From JADGNF01 sp964582085 (GTDB taxonomy: Archaea > Thermoproteota > Bathyarchaeia > Bathyarchaeales > Bathycorpusculaceae): a DNA stretch of 64,000 nt. A program made the position numbers and the translations under genes. Location of the stretch: NCBI GenBank assembly GCA_964582085.1, contig CAZOPV010000015.1, forward strand, positions 1 to 64,000, given 5' to 3'. Below, in pieces: positions 1-8,265 of the stretch. The notes under the pieces are model-generated. The model was not told the DNA's origin, searched no databases, and was given only the letters and a program-made list of their open reading frames with translations. Each line of letters opens with the position of its first letter. Within the stretch, counting starts at the first letter, position 1.

Positions 1-1
1 A

Positions 2-1081
2 TTAAAGCCCTTCATTGATAAGGGTCTGGTTATTGATTATACAGAAATGGAAGCAGAACTGGGTCTGCTGACTTCCGCTTATGAAGCAGTTCACCATAAA
101 TTTCATGCCTTACCAGCGGCAAATAGATACCTGAAAATCTATGAAAAGCAATTGAACTCTCAGATTCAACCCGAAATCGGACCAAATATTTGTGACTCTT
201 GCCAAATTAGGGAAGGCAAAGAAAGGATCAAAGAACAGGTTCGAGAATGTTTGTGTGACACATGCTATGAGATTCGCAATATGGGCGAACCAGCTAGCGA
301 GTATGCTAAGTGGGAAGGGAAAGCAGCGTGGATGAAAATCACACTTGACCCAGACCGACTAAAAGAAATGCTTCTGGAACTATTTGCCGACTACGTAGAT
401 AATTCTCCTCTAATGAATAATGTAGCAAGCACTGACAAGACCGAACTTAAAAACTCCTTCAGACCTCTTGCTGTACAAATGGATTTCGTTAAAGACTACA
501 AGGCGTTACTAAACGAGTTTAAAGAGAAAATCTATAGTATAAAAGACGAAACAGGCAATCCAACCTTCTCTCAGAAGACTCTTCTTTATCCAATCGATGA
601 CTACAACGAATTCGGGATATTCAAGGCGCCATCAGGTAAATCCATTCTCGCAGTCATCAATACCTTCACTGATTGTATAAGACAGATTTTTCCAAAATGC
701 CTCGACATCAGCAATTTGCCAATCAGACTTGCAATCAGCATTGCGTCTGTAAAATATCCATACCAAGAGCATTGGCGCTTTCTATCCGAACCAAAAGGAA
801 CAATTGACATAAAAAGTCCATCAGGAAGATTAACGCTGAACACCCAGCAATACATGGTTCTCAAGGAAAAAATCGGCCGAGCAAACATCGCTTTTAGCCA
901 CTTCTTGCATCGCCTAACAGAGATTAAAGCAAGCACAAAAAGTGACAGAATGGTCATGCTTGAAGTTTATGAAAGAAATAACCGAAACAAGTTCTCAGCT
1001 ATTTTGGAACTGTTTGAAGAAGGATTAACTCCAGACCAAATACTTGCTTTTTACAACTTAGTTCGGGAGGAACAAGCATGA
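2..1081 (+). CDS. csx11: Type III CRISPR Cas10-like large subunit, Csx11 family, C-terminal part
   Basis: The reading frame is open from the window edge, so the gene begins upstream and only about the last 359 codons are visible. Numbering from the Met at 47, a zinc-finger-like cluster is seen (C49-x2-C52 and C70-x2-C73), then a palm-like segment beginning at GKAAWMKITLD (91-101) and a strand at about 227-246 ending KYPYQEHWRFL that I associate with Csx11 proteins. Csx11 is the divergent Cas10 of subtype III-C (the MTH326-like module). In Cas10 the GGDD cyclase motif normally precedes such a strand. Here that region (about 183-197) reads IDDYNEFGIFKAPSG, so cyclic oligoadenylate synthesis is unlikely. 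Whether an N-terminal HD nuclease exists cannot be seen. The stop overlaps the next cas gene by 4 bases. Confidence 0.72.
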   Translation, partial: LKPFIDKGLVIDYTEMEAELGLLTSAYEAVHHKFHALPAANRYLKIYEKQLNSQIQPEIGPNICDSCQIREGKERIKEQVRECLCDTCYEIRNMGEPASEYAKWEGKAAWMKITLDPDRLKEMLLELFADYVDNSPLMNNVASTDKTELKNSFRPLAVQMDFVKDYKALLNEFKEKIYSIKDETGNPTFSQKTLLYPIDDYNEFGIFKAPSGKSILAVINTFTDCIRQIFPKCLDISNLPIRLAISIASVKYPYQEHWRFLSEPKGTIDIKSPSGRLTLNTQQYMVLKEKIGRANIAFSHFLHRLTEIKASTKSDRMVMLEVYERNNRNKFSAILELFEEGLTPDQILAFYNLVREEQA

Positions 1082-1725
1082 GCGGCAATCATGTTTTTCT
1101 TCATCTTAAACTAAGCACTCAAGCAGTAGCCATAGGCGAAAGAGTGAAAGGCGGAACTTTTCGTCCCTGCATAGAGACAATACCCACCTCGACTTTGAAA
1201 GGCGCATTCAAAGAGCAGTTTGGCTTGGAGAATGTGGCAGCCATCGGCTTTTTTGACAAAACGTCATGTGAAAAGGCACTCTTCACATATTCACCATTTG
1301 ACGCAGTGCTAAACACTTCTAAACTGCCAATAACCTTAGAATACCTGAAACCAAAACATGACTCTAACGCAGTGATTGCTGATATTTATGCCTTGAAGAA
1401 TGAAGCGACGGAATTACTTCTCAAATCTATGCCTTCGACCATTTACATCGGCGCCTTGAAGAGTAAAGACTTTGGAAGATGCAATCTAGATTACATCAAA
1501 GAGGTCAAAACGACATTAAAAGTTGGATATTTAAGAGGCAGATTACTCGAAGAGGAAGCTACTAGCTTTGGTATTGTAAAAATTATTAAAGCAACTTATG
1601 GATACTTGTTTTATCCAAAAAATAGGATAACGGGAGTGTACAAAAAAGCCCTATTTGAAAGAAGCATAATCAAAGGACCAGAAATTCTAATCGACGGAGA
1701 ATATGGATATGATGCCCCAGACTAA
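1078..1725 (+). CDS. CRISPR-associated RAMP protein, Cas5-like
   Basis: This 215-residue protein has RAMP features: an N-terminal strand followed by IPTSTLKGAFKEQFG (35-49), the S-x-LKGAF motif shared by type III RAMPs, and a glycine-containing loop GALKSKDFGRCNL (125-137) resembling the Cas5/Cas7 G-loop. The small size, single RAMP fold and place between Cas10 and Cas7 suggest the Cas5-group subunit (Csm4/Cmr3/Csx10-like) that caps the crRNA 5' handle. The start ATG overlaps the csx11 stop (ATGA), and the end overlaps the next gene by 23 bases, so the four genes are one transcription unit. RAMP membership is well supported. The Cas5 assignment is inferred from size and order. Confidence 0.68.
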   Translation: MSGNHVFLHLKLSTQAVAIGERVKGGTFRPCIETIPTSTLKGAFKEQFGLENVAAIGFFDKTSCEKALFTYSPFDAVLNTSKLPITLEYLKPKHDSNAVIADIYALKNEATELLLKSMPSTIYIGALKSKDFGRCNLDYIKEVKTTLKVGYLRGRLLEEEATSFGIVKIIKATYGYLFYPKNRITGVYKKALFERSIIKGPEILIDGEYGYDAPD

Positions 1726-2296
1726 GACATTAGACGATATAATGAAACGTGTACTAAACGACCCAGATGTGTTTGGGTTGCCCTTTGACAAAAACTTAAG
1801 CATAAACATCCCTTTGCTTTTCCCAAGAGAGAGCTGGAAACACCTGAAGGCGACTTTTAAGAAAAAGGACAAAACAGCTTTCAACTCCTTGATCGACGGA
1901 CAGCTACAAAATCTCGGTTATGAAATATCTCGTTCGCCATATTGGAGAAGGCGACAAATTGAAATAGGCGAATCCCTCAAGAAAGCATTCGAAACTAAAC
2001 CAAACCTCTTGTCACAGCTATTTGATTTGTTTGATTCCTTTGGAATCTTTGACTGCAAGCTACCAAACATGGAGGATTACGGAAAGGTAATAGAGAATCA
2101 CACAAAACCTACCGTAGAACAATTCTTTCTTTACCAAATCGACAAGGCAAATCGTTATCAGAAGCGTGCTTTGAAAAGAATCTTTGAGTATGTCAAGGAG
2201 TTATACAACATGAATCTTGATGTCCTTGAGATAGCCTTCTTTGTTAGAAAACTCAATTCATTAAAGGAATTTGTGGAGGTGATAAAAGACGAATAA
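1703..2296 (+). CDS. CRISPR operon protein of unknown family, possible Cas11-like small subunit
   Basis: I do not recognise this 197-residue protein by sequence. It is charged and appears mainly alpha-helical, with no RAMP glycine loop, zinc motif or nuclease motif. It lies between the Cas5-like and Cas7-like genes and overlaps the former by 23 bases, so it is translationally coupled. Type III effectors need a helical small subunit (Cas11: Csm2/Cmr5) and nothing else visible here fills that place. The size is somewhat larger than a usual Csm2 or Cmr5 (about 120-170 residues). Alternative in-frame ATGs at 1709 and 1712 exist. The role is inference from position only. Confidence 0.6.
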   Translation: MDMMPQTKTLDDIMKRVLNDPDVFGLPFDKNLSINIPLLFPRESWKHLKATFKKKDKTAFNSLIDGQLQNLGYEISRSPYWRRRQIEIGESLKKAFETKPNLLSQLFDLFDSFGIFDCKLPNMEDYGKVIENHTKPTVEQFFLYQIDKANRYQKRALKRIFEYVKELYNMNLDVLEIAFFVRKLNSLKEFVEVIKDE

Positions 2297-2306
2297 CATT
2301 GCAAAT

Positions 2307-3116
2307 TTGACAGCTCTGCCCCGAAGTGAACAACAAGGAATCATAAAAGTCTTCCAACTTCCTATTAAGATTTCAGTCCAACAAGGCTCATTTCTCCATA
2401 TTGGAGGTAGCCCTTCACCACTTACAGAAAAGAAAGCACCCGTCTTCTCAGTAGATGGAAAACCTGCAATACCTGCATCAAGCTTCAAGGGAGCCTTTAG
2501 ATACCAACTAGAACAACTCCTAATAAACAAGAAAAACGAACTCAAATCAGAGCTCAGAATTGATAATGCCGACCTGCTAAAACCATGCATCCCCGCACCT
2601 AAACCCTCAAAAGCAGAACAGCAGCTACTAAAATTTGGGTATCGCCCTCACTGTGAAGTCAAAGTTGAAGAAGACAAAGTGATCGCAAAGGATGGTGTGT
2701 GTCCAGTTTGCTATTTCTTCGGTGCTACAGGCTTAATGGGATTGCTGCGAATCCCAAATGTTTGGTCAGAAGCTGGAGAATACAGAATCGATCAAACAAG
2801 CATAAGAATAGACAGAAAAAGCGGAACAGCAGCAACAGGAGCAATAGTCACAGGAGAACAAGTGAAGCCAGGAAGCGTATTCAAGGGAACGCTAGAGATT
2901 ATCGCGAAACAAGGAAACTTTGAATTCGGCAGGCCGCGTGAAATTGGAGAAACAAAAATCGACAAGTGGTTAGATGGTATTGCCTCAAAATCCATCGGCG
3001 AAGCACAGCTTCTGTTGATTAACAAAATCTTGATTCCTGCGCTGAATAACATAACGGTTCTCGGAGGTCAAAAAAGCAAAGGAGCTGGAAAAGTCACCAT
3101 CGAAATAAACAAATGA
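2307..3116 (+). CDS. CRISPR-associated RAMP protein, Csm3/Cmr4-like Cas7
   Basis: This 269-residue Cas7 is the backbone subunit that would wrap the crRNA. Seen motifs are HIGGS (31-35), IPASSFKGAFR (55-65), the CPVCYFFGA element (132-140), IRIDRKSGTA (167-176) and the C-terminal G-loop LGGQKSKGAGKV (252-263), all in Csm3-family order. In Csm3 the target-RNA-cleaving Asp sits in a D-x-P-V motif before the IPGSSLKG segment. The equivalent here is KAPV (43-46), so the Asp appears to be Lys. The start is TTG with no ATG nearby. A GGAGGTGAT lies at 2275-2283, somewhat far. No other Cas7 paralogue is visible, although more may lie upstream of the window. Confidence 0.78.
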   Translation: MTALPRSEQQGIIKVFQLPIKISVQQGSFLHIGGSPSPLTEKKAPVFSVDGKPAIPASSFKGAFRYQLEQLLINKKNELKSELRIDNADLLKPCIPAPKPSKAEQQLLKFGYRPHCEVKVEEDKVIAKDGVCPVCYFFGATGLMGLLRIPNVWSEAGEYRIDQTSIRIDRKSGTAATGAIVTGEQVKPGSVFKGTLEIIAKQGNFEFGRPREIGETKIDKWLDGIASKSIGEAQLLLINKILIPALNNITVLGGQKSKGAGKVTIEINK

Positions 3117-3453
3117 CTTTTCCACATTGGTTTCAGGTCCCCAAGTCCGTTATCTTCAAAGGTATTTGTCGTCGAAGAATAGATCTTCTGAGTCTCAATC
3201 GCCGCCAGCATCGCCCACGTTAGAGTCTTTTGGTTTACCACAGTTATCGCGTGCCAAGACATCCTCAGGGTTTTCATGTCCACAATATTCACAAGGCCAC
3301 ATGGCTTACTTCCCCTTATGGTTAGCCATTATACCTTTTTAGCCCCTGGTGAAACTGTCTGAATAGTTTTTTTCGTTTCCCTTTCTATGAAAAATGGAAA
3401 GATTCATTGCTTCTTATCTCTAAGCTTCGTTTAGGGTAGCGAGGAAAAACAGA
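3117..3453. other. Intergenic stretch after the cas operon
   Basis: About 337 bases separate the Cas7 gene from the next convincing gene. Overlapping frames on both strands look like chance or decayed ORFs. The only recognisable content is a 35-codon zinc-ribbon-like reading frame on the minus strand (3195-3302). I see no CRISPR repeats, tRNA or insertion-sequence ends. Confidence 0.5.
3195..3302 (-). pseudogene. Short zinc-ribbon-like ORF, probably a decayed remnant
   Basis: Read on the minus strand this encodes 35 residues beginning MWPCEYCGHENPEDVLA and ending in a G/D-rich tail. It resembles the small archaeal zinc ribbons with C-x2-C, an E-D-x-L spacer and a second C-x2-C. In the second knuckle (RDNCGKPK) the first Cys is replaced by Arg, so a normal zinc site cannot form. 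That suggests decay, though a genuine small protein is not excluded. Confidence 0.33.
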
Positions 3454-3903
3454 ATGGGTATATGGTACTTTGCTTATGGCTCCAATCTGAAAAGGGAAAG
3501 GTTGAGACAAAGAATAGGCGAATGGAAACAAGAGCAGTGTGCAATTTTAAAGGGCTTCATTCTTCACTTCGCCAAAGGCTATGACAGACACAAAAGCGGC
3601 TATGCCAACATAAAACCATGCCTAAACAGCCAAGTCGAGGGCGCCGTCTATCTTATTAGCGAGAAACAATTCAAGAAGCTTGACGCTTATGAAGGCGTTG
3701 TACTACGAGTTTACCGAAGGAAAACGGTTTGTGTCGAAACAGATGAAAGGCCATTACATGCGGTAACCTATGAAATGAATAAAGAGCTCTCTCTGCTAAA
3801 CCCGTCGCCTGATTATCTGAACTTAATTCTTGATGGGCTAAGAGAACATGGATATAACGAGAATGTCATAAAGAAAGTCCAAGAGTATAGTCGCCTTGTT
3901 TGA
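3454..3903 (+). CDS. Gamma-glutamylcyclotransferase-like (AIG2/GGCT fold) protein
   Basis: This 149-residue protein has the GGCT-fold signature. The substrate-binding loop YGSN is at 8-11 (FAYGSNL), HKSGYANIKP follows in the middle, and the conserved acid is E80 in LDAYEG. Members typically release 5-oxoproline from gamma-glutamyl amines or peptides. The exact substrate of prokaryotic stand-alone members is usually unknown. The start is ATG with GAGG about 9 bases upstream. It stands alone between the CRISPR operon and the unknown/PIN pair, so context does not narrow the substrate. Confidence 0.85.
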   Translation: MGIWYFAYGSNLKRERLRQRIGEWKQEQCAILKGFILHFAKGYDRHKSGYANIKPCLNSQVEGAVYLISEKQFKKLDAYEGVVLRVYRRKTVCVETDERPLHAVTYEMNKELSLLNPSPDYLNLILDGLREHGYNENVIKKVQEYSRLV

Positions 3904-4076
3904 AACAAAGCGGAAATCAAAGAGTCTTGAAGATTCCCTTATTGACAAAGCACAATCTTTATTAGCATAAAAATGAACAAGAAAATTACGCTGGTCTTAA
4001 AATTCGCTGAGGGTTATGCTGCTTTTCGACCAAGGTCGACCAGTACGGAAACCAAAATTGAGAAGAAGGATAGAAT

Positions 4077-4955
4077 ATGCAAACTACCGTCTTAGAACAC
4101 TCGGCGAATGCCAACGCAACAATCGAATACATAGGTAACCGAAAAACTTGGCCAGTTCCAAAATGGGTCAAAGAGAAACAAATCGAAACATACTACAAAT
4201 CCATGAGTGAATACTACTCTGAATGCTTGTCCGAACTTAGCCTCCCAAACAGATTCGACAAAACAATTCTACTTCAACGTCTAATAGACAACCTCAAAGA
4301 ATTCCTAAAAAAAGATGAAGCCTTCACAACACTAGTCTCAAGGCTAGCACAAAACTACCCATACTATGGAATGGACAACAAAACAGCAAGCGAATACCTA
4401 ATAGGACTTGACGCGTTAGCCGCACGTGTCGCAACGGCTGGGCAAAAAATAAACCAAGAACTAGCGTGGAACGCCCTAAGATCAAACGTACCATTCACAA
4501 CATTCAGCGACCTCTACCTAGGCAACTATACTATTTCATACTTCCACGAATACAGAGCAAAAATGACCAAGGAGCACTTCCGCCACAACCACTTCCTAAT
4601 CAGAGAAAGAATCAACCTGCCTAAAAGAAAAAGAGCAATACAAAACTACTTTGATATTCTCAAACCAACAGAAGAGCTATTCAAAAAACTCCTTAAAGAA
4701 CAGTTTAAGCTGTGGCTCTTCATCGCCTTATCAGATTACGCTAAATCGGAAGACTTTCCAAACAACCCAACAGAAAAAGCCTACGAAGCTGACCCAGCAC
4801 AATTACAAGAATTACACAGCAAACAACAACAAGTACTGGAAACGTTGCGACGCCACCTTTACGACGCCGATTCATCAGTATTCGTTACAGCTGCAGATCA
4901 CAAGCCAACAGAAACACTATGGAAAAACTTAGTCCTCATCGGAGCAACACAATAG
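4077..4955 (+). CDS. Hypothetical protein paired with a PIN-like protein
   Basis: I do not recognise this 292-residue protein. It is soluble and probably alpha-helical, with many Lys/Glu/Gln stretches (for example a PAQLQELHSKQQQVLETLRRH helix near the C-terminus) and no zinc, P-loop or membrane motif. The ATG follows AAGGAT with a 5-base spacer. The downstream PIN-like gene begins 9 bases after this stop, so the two are probably one operon. The coding strand is rich in A and C and poor in G and T compared with neighbouring genes. A regulator, antitoxin or structural partner of the PIN-like protein is possible, but nothing in the sequence proves it. Confidence 0.7.
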   Translation: MQTTVLEHSANANATIEYIGNRKTWPVPKWVKEKQIETYYKSMSEYYSECLSELSLPNRFDKTILLQRLIDNLKEFLKKDEAFTTLVSRLAQNYPYYGMDNKTASEYLIGLDALAARVATAGQKINQELAWNALRSNVPFTTFSDLYLGNYTISYFHEYRAKMTKEHFRHNHFLIRERINLPKRKRAIQNYFDILKPTEELFKKLLKEQFKLWLFIALSDYAKSEDFPNNPTEKAYEADPAQLQELHSKQQQVLETLRRHLYDADSSVFVTAADHKPTETLWKNLVLIGATQ

Positions 4956-4963
4956 GTGAAAAG

Positions 4964-5755
4964 ATGAGCGCTAGGATATACCCCGACGATAGCATTCTCC
5001 TAACGCTCGACTACGAACAAGAACCACTACTAAGAAAATGCACAATTTTCCAAACCTCTGTGCAAAAAGCCAAAATCAACTGTTACATGCTCTCCACAGT
5101 CAGAACGATTAGAGAAAGAATCACCAGTCAAGTTATAGAAGCAGGCGGAAACTCGCTCAGAGGCCTTTGGCATCACCTATGCATGAACAAAGGAGCAGGT
5201 CTTCCACACATACTAGTAAATGCCATGCTTGGAGACGAAGACATACCAAGCATACAGACGTACTTCCGACAAAAGATAAGAGAACAAGAAAGAGAACTCT
5301 CAAAAAGCCAAATACAAGCCGTAGAACTATGGGCAATCGAAGTATTCAGGGACATGCCACGCGACCAAACAGGGCACTTTCCAGTAATGGACTACCTACA
5401 AAAACTCAGCGTTTACTTAAACGAGTACTACGTCCAATCAAAGAACGCACTTCTAAGAACCGAAAAGGAACTAGGAATAATTGACGAAATCCCCGTCAAC
5501 CCCACACCTGACCAAATAACAATACTAGTCGATAAACTTCACCAATCCGGATCAAACTTTGACGACAGAGAAGACCTATGCCACATAGCAGCACTATCTT
5601 GGCTAAAGCAAAACAAAGGATACATACCAGTCTTTGCCACGGCCGACAGAAAACTCTACGAGCAGAAAGACGAACTCTACAGCATAACTGGGGTAATCGT
5701 CGAAGACCCACTTTATGCAGTTGGAACATACCGCTCGATAACGCAAAAACCATAA
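4964..5755 (+). CDS. PIN-like domain protein (putative ribonuclease)
   Basis: The predicted protein has 263 residues. The C-terminal part carries a PIN-like acidic pattern: DREDLCHIAA (201-210) followed by FATADRKLY (224-232), matching the late D-x-x-H-I-A and T-x-D motifs of PIN nucleases. An early Asp (D16 in LTLDYEQE) could be the first catalytic acid. A helical insert separates the halves, so this is not a minimal VapC. I chose ATG at 4964 because GGTGA lies 5 bases upstream. An upstream in-frame ATG at 4919 would overlap the previous gene. It shares the A/C-rich coding strand of its partner. PIN assignment is by motif only. Confidence 0.6.
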   Translation: MSARIYPDDSILLTLDYEQEPLLRKCTIFQTSVQKAKINCYMLSTVRTIRERITSQVIEAGGNSLRGLWHHLCMNKGAGLPHILVNAMLGDEDIPSIQTYFRQKIREQERELSKSQIQAVELWAIEVFRDMPRDQTGHFPVMDYLQKLSVYLNEYYVQSKNALLRTEKELGIIDEIPVNPTPDQITILVDKLHQSGSNFDDREDLCHIAALSWLKQNKGYIPVFATADRKLYEQKDELYSITGVIVEDPLYAVGTYRSITQKP

Positions 5756-5976
5756 GTGCAACAAACAACCGATCACCCATTTTCTTCTCTTTTTTAACCA
5801 TCAACAGAGTCCAGCTAAAATTGCAGCTGTAACCGAATGAATCAGAGAGAATTGTAAAAAATAGTTGCGAGAAACGAAAAATTGGCAATATTGTGGTGTT
5901 TCAATGTTTTTCATGAAGGCACTAAAAATAGAGCCCAAAACGGTCTCTTTCAGACACCGAAAAACAAGAAAAGATT

Positions 5977-7170
5977 ATGCTTCAACTGTTAATTGAAATT
6001 GGAACTTTATTGCATATTTCATGTCAGAGTGAAAAAGATATAAGTCAACTTCTAACTAAATTGGACTTTGCGATGTTAAAAGTAGTAATGGAAACAAGCT
6101 CCTACGTTTATTGCTCAGGGTGGTTTAGAGCGGGTAATCACCCAGTTGGCCGATTCATTCTTCCTAGGTATGCTCTAATTTTTGATGAACTCCACTACTT
6201 TGCAGAGCCACTGGAAGGCGACCTTTTATTAGGCAATCCTTATGCAAAACTCGCTGCAATAGCCGCGGATTGTTTGTCATTAAGCAAAGAGGCTAACCCT
6301 CCAACAGAAGAGCAGTTAGAAGCTCTTCGCATAGCTCTAGGTGATGAACCCGGCGGCGAAGGAGGCGAGTATGCCTATTTTGGAACAATGGCTCTGTTAG
6401 AGTTTACGAAAAAAGCTGGGGGCTATTTTTACGTGCTTCCTGGGTTGAGAGAGCCATTTGTGAATTTCTGTTCAAGCTACAAGACTGATTTCCTCGCAGA
6501 AATGAAAATGTCGTCGCTTGCATGCAACATTATCGATTTCCTATTTGAACAGCAGATTCCAGCATTTGATCCCATTAAATCTGCTCCAACTTTGAACTTG
6601 TTTACAGACTTCAAGGAAGATTTTCAAAAAGGCATTTTATCCTATGCAAACAAGTTTAGGGGAAGTTATGAATTATCAGATGAACAAAAAAATTACATAA
6701 AAGAGACCTTGGCTGTCGATGAACAAAGGTTGCTGGAGTTTATGCAACCTGAAAACCTTCGACAATTTAATATCTCAAAATTATCCCTCCTAGGCGATGC
6801 CCTTGGACTCTTTGTACCTCTGCCTTTGGGTACGCTAATCGAGGTCGGCAAAGAAATAAGGAGAGTTCGCGCTTTTGAAAATGCAAACTTGAATTTTATC
6901 CTGTCTCTGGCGGTGCTTAAGAAAATAACAAATGTAGGTGAAGTTGAGCGGCCATCGAACTGTGCAGTCTGTAATGTTTCACCAGCCGAAATAGAAAACA
7001 TGACGGATGAACAATGCGACAAAATCATGTACAGCGATGAATTATGCATTAAGCATATGGTGGCAATACTTGATCTGAAAAAGAGATTCGGCTTGTACGG
7101 AAAGAACCGCTTAAGGGAAATGAAAAGACTTGGCGATTTATCTGTTTGGATGGAACCAGATAGGAGATAG
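5977..7170 (+). CDS. Hypothetical protein of 397 residues
   Basis: I do not recognise this protein. It has no signal peptide, P-loop or strong membrane segment. One mildly hydrophobic stretch (about 273-285, LGDALGLFVPLPLGT) is too short to call a membrane helix. Near the C-terminus a CAVC pair and a later CDKIMYSDELC pair followed by KHM could form a zinc site. The N-terminal part contains a glycine/glutamate-rich loop (GDEPGGEGGEY). The ATG has only a weak upstream purine run. It sits in the accessory region between the PIN-like and DUF6615-like genes, so a role in conflict or defence is conceivable but unsupported. Confidence 0.6.
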   Translation: MLQLLIEIGTLLHISCQSEKDISQLLTKLDFAMLKVVMETSSYVYCSGWFRAGNHPVGRFILPRYALIFDELHYFAEPLEGDLLLGNPYAKLAAIAADCLSLSKEANPPTEEQLEALRIALGDEPGGEGGEYAYFGTMALLEFTKKAGGYFYVLPGLREPFVNFCSSYKTDFLAEMKMSSLACNIIDFLFEQQIPAFDPIKSAPTLNLFTDFKEDFQKGILSYANKFRGSYELSDEQKNYIKETLAVDEQRLLEFMQPENLRQFNISKLSLLGDALGLFVPLPLGTLIEVGKEIRRVRAFENANLNFILSLAVLKKITNVGEVERPSNCAVCNVSPAEIENMTDEQCDKIMYSDELCIKHMVAILDLKKRFGLYGKNRLREMKRLGDLSVWMEPDRR

Positions 7171-7274
7171 ACAAATCGTGTTAGGCAGAGGCTTTGTTGC
7201 CAAATAAAATTGCAATGTTTACATGCATTTTTATTTCAGAGTCCAAAATGCAGTTTCAAGCAAGTTTTTGCTGA

Positions 7275-7284
7275 ATATTTAAAA
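7275..7284 (+). promoter_or_regulatory. TATA box upstream of the DUF6615-like gene
   Basis: An A/T-rich ATATTTAAAA element lies about 50 bases before the ATG at 7334. It predicts a start site near 7305-7310 and a leader of about 25 bases holding the GAGG ribosome-binding site. Confidence 0.45.
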
Positions 7285-7333
7285 TAGAGAGACGGATAAT
7301 GGTTCAGTCAAAGGTTGACTTTGAGGCAGAGTT

Positions 7334-8155
7334 ATGAGTAGCCTTTGCCAAGATTTCATGGCGCAATCACGAAAAACGTGGAACAAGATCAGGCAAGCTG
7401 AACAACTGTCCTATAATCTCGATGAAGAATATTTTACGGATTTCAATCTATTCGAGCTAACAAGAAGACATCCTTTGCAAATTGAAACCATCAAATTCAG
7501 CAAGAGAAAAGAAGGCAAAGAAGGCGCAGATTGGGAATGGTGGCTAGTTTCTCCCGGAACACGCTTGGGCTTGAGGGTTCAAGCAAAGAAACTCAGTCCA
7601 AAAACTCTGCGTTACAAGGACCTTAACTATATAACCCCAAACGGAACCAGACAAATAGACCTTCTCATTAGAAAGGCGATAAACGGCAAATATAGCTCGA
7701 CTCTTCCAATCTATGTCTTATACAATTTCTGGGATTGCAACATTTATTATGCTCCTTGGCTTTGCAACTCGCGTAAGCGAGACGTGCGATTGCTCGGATG
7801 TGGAATTATAGATGCAAGAGCCCTCATTCCAATAGTCAATCAAGGAAAAGACCGATTACAAGATGTCGCTAATATGATGTATCCTTGGAGTTGCATAATA
7901 TGTTGTACAGGATATTCCGCCGACCCCAATGCACATCTTACCTACCGAGCGTTTGATTTCGTACAACACGTTTTCGGGAAAATTAGAGATTCCCGCGACA
8001 GACAAGATAGGTTCATTGTTAAGGAAGCCCCTCGGTATGTCGAAGCGCTTCTTAAAAGAGAAAAGCTGCCTGAGGAAATAGAAGATGACATTGGCATCAA
8101 CAAAGTAACCATAATTAGGGAACAACCAAATAGAGGGCAATTATCAAGGGCATAA
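7334..8155 (+). CDS. DUF6615-like protein, possible PD-(D/E)XK-type nuclease
   Basis: This 273-residue protein resembles the DUF6615 family as I remember it: FTDFNLFELTRRHP (34-47), then FSKR, GADWEWW (64-70) and VQAKKL (82-87), followed by PIYVLYNF. The arrangement of an upstream acid, D66-x-E68 and Q83-x-K85 looks like a restriction-endonuclease-like core in which the usual E-x-K is Q-A-K, but catalytic function is inference. The start ATG has GAGG 7 bases upstream. A Cys-containing segment (SCIICCTGYSAD) lies at about 195-206. It neighbours a HEPN-like gene, a setting common in antiviral islands. Confidence 0.66.
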   Translation: MSSLCQDFMAQSRKTWNKIRQAEQLSYNLDEEYFTDFNLFELTRRHPLQIETIKFSKRKEGKEGADWEWWLVSPGTRLGLRVQAKKLSPKTLRYKDLNYITPNGTRQIDLLIRKAINGKYSSTLPIYVLYNFWDCNIYYAPWLCNSRKRDVRLLGCGIIDARALIPIVNQGKDRLQDVANMMYPWSCIICCTGYSADPNAHLTYRAFDFVQHVFGKIRDSRDRQDRFIVKEAPRYVEALLKREKLPEEIEDDIGINKVTIIREQPNRGQLSRA

Positions 8156-8265
8156 CTCTAAAAATACAAAATTCTCGTTTTAACTCAAGCAGTTTAGGCA
8201 CATTGATGAGGAGGCTTACGGAAGTATTATAGACGGTTACTACCAAGTATAAGGCAGGCGACATC

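Noticed and set aside
601..957. Minus-strand 118-codon frame opposite csx11
   Set aside because: It is fully inside a supported cas gene, hydrophobic and without motifs, so it is a shadow frame.
3127..3342. Plus-strand 71-codon frame after the Cas7 gene
   Set aside because: Ser-rich composition without domain pattern or ribosome-binding site. The opposite strand holds a more protein-like zinc-ribbon frame.
5904..5993. 30-codon frame starting MFFMKALKIE upstream of the 397-residue protein
   Set aside because: No ribosome-binding site or recognisable family, and it overlaps the start of a longer frame. Most likely chance.
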